Source of the DNA: Acidimicrobiia bacterium
Lineage (GTDB): Bacteria > Actinomycetota > Acidimicrobiia > IMCC26256 > PALSA-555
Assembly: GCA_017853455.1 (NCBI GenBank)
Contig: JAFMJM010000136.1
Coordinates: forward strand, 1 to 6,638
Length of the DNA stretch: 6,638 nucleotides
Direction: 5' to 3'
Every line of letters begins with the position of its first letter. Position 1 is the first letter of the stretch. The notes below the pieces were generated by a model, which had not been told where the DNA came from, made no database searches, and worked only from the letters and a program-made list of their open reading frames with translations. Positions 1-5,473 of this stretch are shown here, piece by piece. The position numbers and the translations under genes were made by a program.

Positions 1-88
1 GGGCGGCCCGGCCGGCGGCGGTCCGCTCGGCGATGGTCGGGTGCGGGACCGGTTGGGCGTCGGCGAAGAGGTGCTGGTCGTCGGTCAC
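1..88 (-). CDS. 5' end of a DUF2252-like protein (partial)
   Basis: Only the first 29 codons are in the window; the gene runs off the left edge. Read on the minus strand from a GTG whose first base is at 88, the protein begins MTDDQHLFADAQPVPHPTIA and continues ERTAAGRAA. A short polar head followed by a histidine/proline stretch and an AER-x-x-x-GRAA segment resembles the start of actinobacterial DUF2252 proteins, which usually read like 'AER-x-ARG-[KR]-A-x-R' before a VPRSSH motif. That diagnostic motif lies outside the window, so the family call is tentative. DUF2252 proteins are cytosolic, about 400-470 residues long, and resemble kinase-like folds; their function is not established. The start is favoured by a TAGGCT box ending seven bases upstream. 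The gene is divergent from the oxidoreductase at 173. That a coding region begins here is more certain than its family. Confidence 0.5.
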   Translation of the reverse strand, partial: MTDDQHLFADAQPVPHPTIAERTAAGRAA

Positions 89-95
89 CGGGCGG

Positions 96-101
96 AGCCT
101 A
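96..101 (-). promoter_or_regulatory. Candidate -10 box TAGGCT of a leaderless promoter
   Basis: On the minus strand TAGGCT fits the TANNNT -10 consensus. Seven bases (CCGCCCG) separate it from the GTG at 88, so transcription would begin at or within a base or two of the start codon. No Shine-Dalgarno is visible and no -35 matches TTGACA; at a 17-base spacing the -35 position reads ATCGAT. The string TAGGCTCCGCCC closely matches TAGGGTCCGCCC before the SDR gene on the same strand. Confidence 0.5.
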
Positions 102-117
102 GGTCGACCGGTCGACC
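102..117. promoter_or_regulatory. 16-bp perfect palindrome, possible operator
   Basis: GGTCGACCGGTCGACC is two head-to-tail copies of GGTCGACC, an octamer that is its own reverse complement, so the whole 16 bases are a perfect palindrome. It abuts the minus-strand -10 box at 96-101 and would fill almost all of a 17-base spacer to the -35 region. It also lies 55 bases upstream of the divergent oxidoreductase start. Such a position suits a dimeric repressor acting on one or both genes. The repressor is unknown, and a chance palindrome in GC-rich DNA is possible. Confidence 0.4.
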
Positions 118-160
118 CATCGATCGGGGGCGCCGGTTCGTCGCCCGCTCCGGCGTGTGG

Positions 161-166
161 TTGGAT
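161..166 (+). promoter_or_regulatory. Weak -10-like box before the oxidoreductase
   Basis: TTGGAT lies six bases (GCCGCG) before the ATG at 173, the same spacing as the stronger boxes in this window. It lacks the conserved A at the second position of TANNNT, so it is only a weak candidate. No purine-rich Shine-Dalgarno is evident upstream of this ATG, which leaves the initiation mode unresolved. Confidence 0.2.
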
Positions 167-172
167 GCCGCG

Positions 173-1090
173 ATGAAGTTCTCCGTCGGATATCCGCTCC
201 TCGGGCACCCCGCCGATCCGGCACTGGTCGCCCCCGATTTCATCAGCGAGTTCGCCCGCACCGCGGAGGACCTCGGTTACGACTCGGTCAACATCACCGA
301 GCACCCGATCCCCGGCGACAAGTGGCTGGGTGCGGGCGGTCACCACGCCATCGACCCGTTCGTCGGCCTGGCGTTCGCCGCGGCGGCGACCTCGCGGATC
401 CGGCTGCTCACCAACCTGACGGTCCTGCCGTACCGCAATCCGTTCCTGCTCGCGAAGACCGTGGCGTCGCTCGACCGGGTGTCGGGCGGGCGCGTGATCC
501 TGGGCGTCGGCACCGGGTACCTCAAGCCGGAGTTCTTCGCCATGGGCGTCGACTTCGAGGAGCGCAACGACCTGTTCGACGAGTCGATCGAGGTCTGCCG
601 GATGGCCTGGACCGGCGACAGCGTGGTCTACGAGGGTCGGCACTTCTCCGTGAAGGGCAACTCTGCGCAGCCTCCGCCGGTCCAGGACCCGGTGCCGATC
701 TGGATCGGCGGCAACGCCAAGCTCACCCGGCAGCGGGTCGCGACGGTGGCGCAGGGGTGGATGCCCATGCCCAACCCGCCGCAGTTCGCCGCCACCCGGC
801 GCAGCCCGGTGCTCGAGAACTTCGACGACCTCGCCGCGATGCTCGACGACCTGCGCGCCCGCAAGGCCGAGGCCGGCCGGACCGAGCCGACCGACGTGAT
901 GTTCCTGTCGTTCGACGAGTCGGCACCGTGCACGGGGGACTGGGACCCGGCCCGGGCGATCGCCGAGATCCGCACGGCCGAGGAGCTCGGGGTGACGGCC
1001 TTCGCCATCACGGCGATGGGCGCGACCCCCGAAGAGTCGCTCGAGGTGGTCCGCACCTACGGCCGCGAGGTGGTCGCCGCCTTCTCCTGA
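173..1090 (+). CDS. LLM-class (luciferase-like) F420-dependent oxidoreductase
   Basis: A 305-residue protein of the luciferase-like monooxygenase superfamily, close in style to the Rv2161c-type F420 group. These are cytosolic TIM-barrel enzymes using F420 (sometimes FMN) for hydride transfer or oxygenation of small substrates. Seen in the sequence: an N-terminal strand MKFSVGYPLL; GYDSVNITEH at 36-44 (barrel strand 2 region); LLTNLTVLPYRNP at 78-90; the family signature LDRVSGGR at 100-107 followed by GVGTGYLKPEF to 121; the segment EGRHFSVKG at 154-162; and PIWIGGNA at 175-182, the usual phosphate-binding strand. Length is normal. ATG 173 is chosen because homologues start at this strand; the open frame continues upstream to 41 but overlaps the divergent promoter region and gives non-family sequence. 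GTG 155 and TTG 161 are alternatives. Cofactor preference and substrate cannot be read from the sequence. Confidence 0.88.
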   Translation: MKFSVGYPLLGHPADPALVAPDFISEFARTAEDLGYDSVNITEHPIPGDKWLGAGGHHAIDPFVGLAFAAAATSRIRLLTNLTVLPYRNPFLLAKTVASLDRVSGGRVILGVGTGYLKPEFFAMGVDFEERNDLFDESIEVCRMAWTGDSVVYEGRHFSVKGNSAQPPPVQDPVPIWIGGNAKLTRQRVATVAQGWMPMPNPPQFAATRRSPVLENFDDLAAMLDDLRARKAEAGRTEPTDVMFLSFDESAPCTGDWDPARAIAEIRTAEELGVTAFAITAMGATPEESLEVVRTYGREVVAAFS

Positions 1091-1142
1091 CGCCGGACCG
1101 CCCGACCCGGGTGCGCGGCGAACCGGTCGTCGGCCCCAGCTT

Positions 1143-1194
1143 CGTCGTTCGGGCGTCCGTGGGGCCTCCGGCCCCCGGACGCGTCCAGACGACG
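1143..1194 (+). terminator. GC-rich stem-loop after the oxidoreductase gene
   Basis: Bases 1153-1166 pair with 1170-1182 to give a 13-bp stem with one bulged T (1160) and a TCC loop at 1167-1169. An outer six-base helix (CGTCGT 1143-1148 with ACGACG 1189-1194) can extend it across an internal loop. It starts about 50 bases after the stop at 1088-1090 and 64 bases before the next ATG. There is no T-run after it, so it is not a classic intrinsic terminator. GC-rich actinobacteria often carry such U-less stem-loops, so termination or RNA stabilisation is plausible. Confidence 0.5.
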
Positions 1195-1226
1195 GAGTCG
1201 GGAACCGGGTCGGGGCGGGCGGCGTT

Positions 1227-1253
1227 GAACGGGGGTCCGCCACGAACGGGGGT
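1227..1253 (+). repeat. Tandem 10-bp direct repeat before the DUF4230 gene
   Basis: GAACGGGGGT occurs at 1227-1236 and again at 1244-1253, start to start 17 bases. The second copy ends four bases before the ATG at 1258, and its five G residues (1248-1252) sit at a usable Shine-Dalgarno distance (five bases) although the match to GGAGG is imperfect. The pair could be an activator or repressor site or a chance result of local G-richness. No TANNNT box is seen near this start. Confidence 0.35.
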
Positions 1254-1257
1254 TCCC

Positions 1258-2001
1258 ATGGCGACCGAACTGCTCGAGCGACCGACCGCCGCCGCACCCG
1301 AGGTCGTGGTGCGCGTCGTGGGGGGCGACGGGGGTGGCGACGGTCGCGACCGGCGTCCGGTCCGGCGGCGTCGCTTCCCGTGGCGGACGACCGGGGTGCT
1401 GGCGGCCGTCGTCGCCCTGGCCATCGCCGTGGGCCTGGTCGCCCAGGCGGTCGGCCGGTTCGACCTGCACTTGTTCGGCTCGACCACCGTCGACCGCTCG
1501 GCGCCGGTCGTGCTGAAGGAGATCCGGGAGGTCGCGACCTTCACCGCTGCGACGGGCGAGTTCGAGTCGACCGTCGACGTCGAACGCACGATCGACAACG
1601 TCCCGGCGTTCGTGGCCGGGGAGCACACCATCTTCCTGGGGGTCGGTCGGGTCGACGCCACCGTCGACCTCTCGGCGCTCGGCACCGACGCCGTCACCGT
1701 CACCGGTGACCGGTCGGTGCGGGTCGTGCTGCCGGCCCCACGCCTCGGTCGCGCGGTGGTGGACCCCGTCCGGAGCCACGTGCTCAGCCGCGACCGTGGA
1801 GTGGTCGACCGGGTGGCCGGCGTGTTCACCGACAGCCCCACGGGCGAGCGGGCCCTGATGGTGAAGGCGCAGCGTCGGATCGGGGCGGCCGCGGCCGCGA
1901 GCGATCTACGGGACCGCGCCGAGGCCGGGACGACCCGGATGGTGAAGGGACTGCTGAGCCGGCTCGGCTACGACCGGGTCGAGGTCGCGTTCGCCGACTG
2001 A
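1258..2001 (+). CDS. Membrane-anchored DUF4230 protein
   Basis: A 247-residue protein with three parts. Residues 1-43 are a low-complexity cytoplasmic tail with GGDGGGDG at 22-29 and an arginine-rich run (RDRRPVRRRR, 30-39). Residues 44-66 form one hydrophobic helix (TTGVLAAVVALAIAVGLVAQ), and the strong positive charge before it predicts an N-in, C-out anchor without a cleavage site. Residues about 80-245 match the DUF4230 pattern: VVLKEIREVATFTAATGEFE at 84-103; a predicted strand with IFLGVGRVDATVDLSAL at 125-141; VRVVLPAPRLGRAVVDP at 154-170; then a helix rich in A, R and E (about 202-236) ending in LLSRLGYDRVEVAF. No catalytic motif is evident, and the family has no established biochemical role. 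The gene stands alone between the hairpin at 1143-1194 and the convergent SDR gene. The same frame is open upstream, but only ATG 1258 gives family-like sequence. Confidence 0.78.
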   Translation: MATELLERPTAAAPEVVVRVVGGDGGGDGRDRRPVRRRRFPWRTTGVLAAVVALAIAVGLVAQAVGRFDLHLFGSTTVDRSAPVVLKEIREVATFTAATGEFESTVDVERTIDNVPAFVAGEHTIFLGVGRVDATVDLSALGTDAVTVTGDRSVRVVLPAPRLGRAVVDPVRSHVLSRDRGVVDRVAGVFTDSPTGERALMVKAQRRIGAAAAASDLRDRAEAGTTRMVKGLLSRLGYDRVEVAFAD

Positions 2002-2006
2002 CGCGG

Positions 2007-2024
2007 CCGGTCCGCCGGGACCGG
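2007..2024. terminator. Bidirectional terminator-like hairpin between convergent genes
   Basis: CCGGTCC (2007-2013) and GGACCGG (2018-2024) form a perfect 7-bp stem with a GCCG loop. It lies within the 26-base gap between the DUF4230 stop (1999-2001) and the SDR stop (2028-2030, minus strand), so it could stop transcription from both sides. No T-tract is present on either strand. Confidence 0.5.
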
Positions 2025-2027
2025 TGG

Positions 2028-2939
2028 TCAGTCCTCGAAGTGGGCCTCGGGCAGGCGACAGTCGCCGATCGCGTCGGCGCGTCGGTGGAGCATCGCCCGG
2101 ACGTCCTCCATGCCGTGCCCGATGATGAACCGACCCTCGGTCACGCCCTCGACGCAGAACCGACCGAGCTCGTCGAGGTCCATGACCGCCACCTCGCGGC
2201 CCTGGTCGGCGAGGTAGCGCTTGAAGTCCTCGAAGGTCGTCGCCGGGGCCGGCGGCCGGGGCTTGACCCGCTGGAGCTCGGTGGGCCGGTTGCGCCCTGC
2301 GGTCCAGAGACCGGTGTCGAGGAGGCCCCCCGACGGGTAGAACACGGCGGCGCGCACGACCGAGCCCTCGGCGATCAACTGGTTGGCGAGGGCTTCGGTG
2401 AAGCACGACACCGCCGCCTTGCTCGACGCGTACACCGACGCGAACGGCACGGGTGCGAAGCCCCCGTCGCCCGACGACGTGTTGACGACCACCCCGGGCT
2501 CGCCGCTCGCCAGCATGCGGGGCACGAAGGCCAACGACCCCCACACCACGCCGAACACGTTGACGTTGAAGCACCACCGCCAGTCGTTGGGCTCCTGCTC
2601 CCAGGGCTTGCCACCCCCGCCCGACGTGACGCCGGCGTTGTTGAACAGCAGGTGGCAGGCGCCGTAGGTGTCGTAGACGTGGTCGGCCAGGGCCTCGACG
2701 GCGTCGTTGTCGGACACGTCGACGATGCGTCCCTCGACCTCGCCCAGCCGGCTGAGCTCGGCGACGGCGGCGTCGAGCACCGACTGCTCGATGTCGACGA
2801 TCACGACCCGGGCCCCCTGCTCGAGGAGCGCGCGGCAGATGCCCTTGCCGACGCCGTTGGCGCCGCCGGTGACGACGGCGACACGACCCCGGACGTCGGG
2901 CAGCACGGAGGAGACGGCGGTGGAGGATTCCTGGCTCAT
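2028..2939 (-). CDS. Short-chain dehydrogenase/reductase (SDR), classical type
   Basis: A 303-residue cytosolic NAD(P)-dependent oxidoreductase with a Rossmann fold, predicted to interconvert an alcohol and a carbonyl. Visible motifs: the nucleotide-binding TGGANGVG at 24-31; an acidic residue after strand 2 (VIVDIE, D49), which in this family usually favours NAD(H) over NADP(H); VDVSD at 73-77 contacting adenine; NNAG at 100-103; the structural Asn in NVNVFG (N127); catalytic Ser (probably S156 in NTSSGDGG) and YASSK (Y170, K174). Two oddities: the Ser-Tyr spacing is one residue longer than usual, and the post-catalytic loop is YPSGGLLDTG instead of the common PG-x-x-x-T form. About 30 extra residues follow (215-245, RNRPTELQRV and FEDFKRYLADQG), probably a substrate lid. 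It is downstream of, and ten bases from, the Dabb-like gene. The substrate is unknown. Confidence 0.88.
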   Translation of the reverse strand: MSQESSTAVSSVLPDVRGRVAVVTGGANGVGKGICRALLEQGARVVIVDIEQSVLDAAVAELSRLGEVEGRIVDVSDNDAVEALADHVYDTYGACHLLFNNAGVTSGGGGKPWEQEPNDWRWCFNVNVFGVVWGSLAFVPRMLASGEPGVVVNTSSGDGGFAPVPFASVYASSKAAVSCFTEALANQLIAEGSVVRAAVFYPSGGLLDTGLWTAGRNRPTELQRVKPRPPAPATTFEDFKRYLADQGREVAVMDLDELGRFCVEGVTEGRFIIGHGMEDVRAMLHRRADAIGDCRLPEAHFED

Positions 2940-2946
2940 GGGGCGG

Positions 2947-2952
2947 ACCCTA
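2947..2952 (-). promoter_or_regulatory. Candidate -10 box TAGGGT made from the upstream stop codon
   Basis: On the minus strand the TAG stop of the Dabb-like gene (2952-2950) is the first half of TAGGGT, a TANNNT box. Seven bases (CCGCCCC) then lead to the ATG at 2939. No Shine-Dalgarno is visible in the ten-base gap, so a leaderless transcript starting at this ATG would explain how the SDR gene is translated in addition to any read-through from upstream. Confidence 0.45.
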
Positions 2953-3963
2953 GGCCAGGTCGGGAGGGCGCCCGCCGCACAGTGCGCCGAGCGAGGGCGG
3001 TCGCTCGCAGGAGAGGTGCGCCAGGACCGGGTCGACGACGTGGTCGGGGAACTGGGGGTCGAACCAGGTGTCGACCACGGCCCAGTGGAAGGGGTGACGC
3101 ATGTAGTCGTCGGTGAGGCCGGCGCGTTCGGCGAACTCCTGCTCCCACACGTGGGTCCAGGGCCCCGTCCCGCTCGCCCGTGCGAGTGACCACGACCGGA
3201 TGGCGGGGATGTGACCGGGCATCGCGGCGAGGTCGGCCTCGAGGGCCGCGACCGACGCCGCCGGTGCGTCGGGCCGCACCGAGAGCAGGAGGGTCCGCTT
3301 GACCACCGTGGCGGCCGTCTCGGCGACCGCCCGCGCCGCGATCGGCTCCAGGACGACCGCGGTCCCGGGTTCGACCAGGGCCCGGACCCCGTCGTGGGCC
3401 AGGACGGCGTCGAGCCGGGCGGCGTGGTCGAGGAGGAGGTCCCAGGTGCACGCGTCGGCCCCGAGCCCGGGCGGGGCGACGACGCCCGGGAGGTGGAGCC
3501 CGGCGTGCGACGCCAGCAGGCCCGGGATCGAGTCGGTGAGCGCACCGAGCCCGGCGACGGCGGCGGCCGGGTCGGTCAGGGGCCGACCCACCACCACGGC
3601 CCGGACGCCGTCGGGTCGCGGACCGGGATCGGGTGGTGCCGCGAACGTCGGTACCGGGGCGGGCGCGAGCACCCGGCGTTCGCGGTCGAGCGCCAGGGCG
3701 TCGGTGGCAGCCCACCAGGCTGCGACCGCCGGGTCGGTCGAGGCCACCCGGGTCCGCCAGAAGGTGGCCAGGTCGGCGAGGTGCCACTCGCAGGTGACCG
3801 TGACCGTGCCGGGTCGGCCGGCCGAGGTCCAGCGCACGACGGCGGGCGGGCCGCCCCGGGCGAGCACGGCGGGCTCGTACTCGGTCCGGCACCGCTCGAC
3901 CCAGGCCGCGGCCTCGGAGGCGGGCAGGACCACGCGGTCCACGACGACGGGTCCGGAGGTCAT
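2950..3963 (-). CDS. Triple ferredoxin-like repeat protein with a C-terminal Dabb domain
   Basis: A 337-residue protein without signal peptide or membrane helix. The C-terminal part, about 219-311, fits the stress-responsive dimeric alpha/beta-barrel (Dabb) family: strand VKRTLLLSVRPDAP, a helix with AALEADLAAMPGHIPAI, strand SWSLARAS, strand THVWEQEF, and the characteristic helix MRHPFHWAVVD (288-298) with its HP-x-H signature. Residues about 119-210 repeat this order more weakly (VRAVVVGRPL, ALTDSIPGLLASHAGLHLPG, TWDLLLDHA), and about 6-98 again (VVVDRVVLPA, a helix, TVTVTCEWH, LATFWRTRV). I infer three fused ferredoxin-like units, whereas typical Dabb proteins have one or two. Small Dabb proteins include a plant polyketide cyclase, but the biochemical role of most is unknown. 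Linkers at 100-118 are rich in P and A. It precedes the SDR gene on the same strand by ten bases, which suggests a shared pathway. Start ATG 3963 follows a TAGGTT box. Confidence 0.72.
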   Translation of the reverse strand: MTSGPVVVDRVVLPASEAAAWVERCRTEYEPAVLARGGPPAVVRWTSAGRPGTVTVTCEWHLADLATFWRTRVASTDPAVAAWWAATDALALDRERRVLAPAPVPTFAAPPDPGPRPDGVRAVVVGRPLTDPAAAVAGLGALTDSIPGLLASHAGLHLPGVVAPPGLGADACTWDLLLDHAARLDAVLAHDGVRALVEPGTAVVLEPIAARAVAETAATVVKRTLLLSVRPDAPAASVAALEADLAAMPGHIPAIRSWSLARASGTGPWTHVWEQEFAERAGLTDDYMRHPFHWAVVDTWFDPQFPDHVVDPVLAHLSCERPPSLGALCGGRPPDLA

Positions 3964-3969
3964 CGTGGG

Positions 3970-3975
3970 AACCTA
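3970..3975 (-). promoter_or_regulatory. Candidate -10 box TAGGTT of a leaderless promoter
   Basis: On the minus strand TAGGTT fits TANNNT and is separated from the ATG at 3963 by six bases (CCCACG), so a start site at the A of ATG has the standard -10 to +1 spacing. No Shine-Dalgarno is visible. It would drive the Dabb-like/SDR pair and diverges from the tig promoter. No recognisable -35. Confidence 0.5.
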
Positions 3976-4029
3976 TCCACGGCGGCGGAGGCGGGAGAGA
4001 TCGTGTCCGGGGGAGCGGGGAGCCACGGG

Positions 4030-4035
4030 TACACT
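4030..4035 (+). promoter_or_regulatory. Candidate -10 box TACACT of the tig-clpP-clpX promoter
   Basis: TACACT matches TANNNT well. Ten bases (CTCCTCCATC CC region, 4036-4045) separate it from the tig ATG at 4046. A start 6-8 bases after the box leaves a leader of at most about four bases, too short for a Shine-Dalgarno; the bases before ATG are pyrimidine-rich. No clear TTGACA-like -35 is seen at 17-18 bases, and no repressor or heat-shock inverted repeat of the HrcA type is visible in the 82-base gap. Confidence 0.5.
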
Positions 4036-4045
4036 CCTCCATCCC

Positions 4046-5473
4046 ATGGCATCGTTGACCACCACCGTCGAAGAGGTCGAGCCGAACAAGGTGCGCGTCA
4101 GCGTGACCGTTCCGGCCGCCGAGTTCGAGAAGGCGGTCGACGCCGCCTTCCGCAAGATCGCCCGCGAGGTGAAGGTCCCCGGGTTCCGCCCGGGCAAGGC
4201 CCCCCGCCAGATCCTCGAGCAGCGGGTCGGCGTGGAGTACGCCCGGGAGCAGGCGCTGCGTGACGCCCTGCCCGAGTACTACGAGCAGGCGATCACCGAC
4301 GAGGACGTCGACGCCATCGCCATGCCCGAGATCGAGATCACGGCGGGCGCCGACGACGGCGACGTCGCCTTCGACGCGGTGGTCGAGGTCCGGCCGGTCG
4401 TGACCGTGGCGGGCTACGACGCCCTGCAGGTCGAGATCCCGAGCCCCGAGGTCGCCGACGACGTCGTCGACTCCCAGGTCGACGCCCTCCGTGAGCGCTC
4501 GGCCGACCTCACCGACTCCGAGGACCCCCTCGTCGACGAGAACTTCGCCCTGATCGACATCAAGGGCTCCATCGACGGTGAGGCCGTCGACGCCCTCAGC
4601 GCCACCGACTTCCTGTACGAGGTCGGCTCGGGCATGTTGGTCGAGGAGCTCGACGCCGCCGTTCGCGGGACCCGGCCCGGTGCGATCCTGTCGTTCACCG
4701 CGTCACTCGACGAGCGCTTCGGCGACCGCGAGGGGGCCGAGGTCACCTTCGACGTCGTCGTCAAGGACGCCCGGCGCAAGGTGCTTCCCGAAGTCACCGA
4801 CGACTGGGTGTCGGAGGTCTCCGACTTCGACACCGTGGCCGCGCTGCGCGACGACATCCGGACCCGCATGTCGCTGATCGCCCGGGTGCAGGCCCAGATG
4901 ACGGTCCGCGACAAGGTGCTCGAGGCCGCCGCCGCCCTCGTCGACATCGAGGTGCCCGAGGCGCTCGTCAACACCGAGATGGAGCGTCGCCTCCACGACC
5001 TCGCCCACCGGCTCGAGGCCCAGGGGGTCACGATCCCGCAGTACCTGGCCATGACCGGCCAGGACCAGCAGGTGTTCGTCGACGACCTCCGGGGTGCCTG
5101 CACCGAGGCGGTGCGCGCCGACCTGGCGCTGCGCTCGGTCGTCGCCCAGGAGGCCATCGAGATCGACGAGGCCGAGATCGACGAGGAGGTCGCCCGGCTC
5201 GCCGAGCGTCTCCAGGAGAAGCCGGCCCGGGTCCGCAAGGACCTGGAGCGGCGCGGAGCCATCGACGCCCTGCGCTCCGACCTCGCCCGCGGCAAGGCTC
5301 TGCGGTTCCTGGTCGACCACGCCGTGGTCGTCGACGAGGATGGCAACGCCGTCGACCTGACCCTGCCCGAGGGCGAGGCGGTCGCCGCCGCCCCGGCCAC
5401 CGAGTCGAGCGAGACCCCCGACCCCACCACCCCGGCGGAGCCCGCCGCGGACAACGAGGAGACCCCCCAGTGA
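4046..5473 (+). CDS. tig: Trigger factor, ribosome-associated chaperone
   Basis: A 475-residue protein of normal length for actinobacterial trigger factors. It docks next to the ribosomal exit tunnel and shields nascent chains. Residues 1-115 form the ribosome-binding domain with the signature GFRPGKAP at 46-53, which contacts ribosomal protein L23. Residues about 160-245 are the FKBP-type PPIase domain (ENFALIDIKGSIDGEAVD, FLYEVGSG, then TFDVVVKDARRKVLPEV). Residues 250-440 are the helical C-terminal chaperone arms, rich in E, A and R. Residues 446-475 are an acidic Pro/Thr/Glu tail, probably disordered. The usual PGFE of the PPIase pocket is replaced by EELD (200-203), so the Phe equivalent to E. 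coli F198 is a Leu and prolyl isomerase activity is doubtful. ATG 4046 is chosen because the protein there begins MASLTTTVEEVEPNKVRV, as in homologues. It overlaps clpP by four bases. Confidence 0.96.
   Translation: MASLTTTVEEVEPNKVRVSVTVPAAEFEKAVDAAFRKIAREVKVPGFRPGKAPRQILEQRVGVEYAREQALRDALPEYYEQAITDEDVDAIAMPEIEITAGADDGDVAFDAVVEVRPVVTVAGYDALQVEIPSPEVADDVVDSQVDALRERSADLTDSEDPLVDENFALIDIKGSIDGEAVDALSATDFLYEVGSGMLVEELDAAVRGTRPGAILSFTASLDERFGDREGAEVTFDVVVKDARRKVLPEVTDDWVSEVSDFDTVAALRDDIRTRMSLIARVQAQMTVRDKVLEAAAALVDIEVPEALVNTEMERRLHDLAHRLEAQGVTIPQYLAMTGQDQQVFVDDLRGACTEAVRADLALRSVVAQEAIEIDEAEIDEEVARLAERLQEKPARVRKDLERRGAIDALRSDLARGKALRFLVDHAVVVDEDGNAVDLTLPEGEAVAAAPATESSETPDPTTPAEPAADNEETPQ

Noticed and set aside
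41..172. Using the ATG at 41 as the start of the oxidoreductase
   Set aside because: This would add 44 residues unlike the family, overlap the divergent gene at 1-88 and run through the palindrome and promoter box.
157..1257. Upstream extension of the DUF4230 frame across the oxidoreductase gene
   Set aside because: The extension is rich in R, P and G, overlaps a clear LLM gene in another frame, and only the part from ATG 1258 matches a family.
2040..3116. A plus-strand open frame opposite the SDR gene
   Set aside because: Rich in G, R, D, V and H with no domain, it is antisense to a gene with all SDR motifs.
2940..3545. Upstream extension of the SDR frame
   Set aside because: It would overlap the Dabb-like gene in another frame and reads as low-complexity S/R/P sequence; the SDR fold starts just after ATG 2939.
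3964..4045. A heat-shock operator (CIRCE or HAIR type) before tig
   Set aside because: I looked for TTAGCACTC-type or CTTGAGT-type inverted repeats in the 82-base gap and found none.
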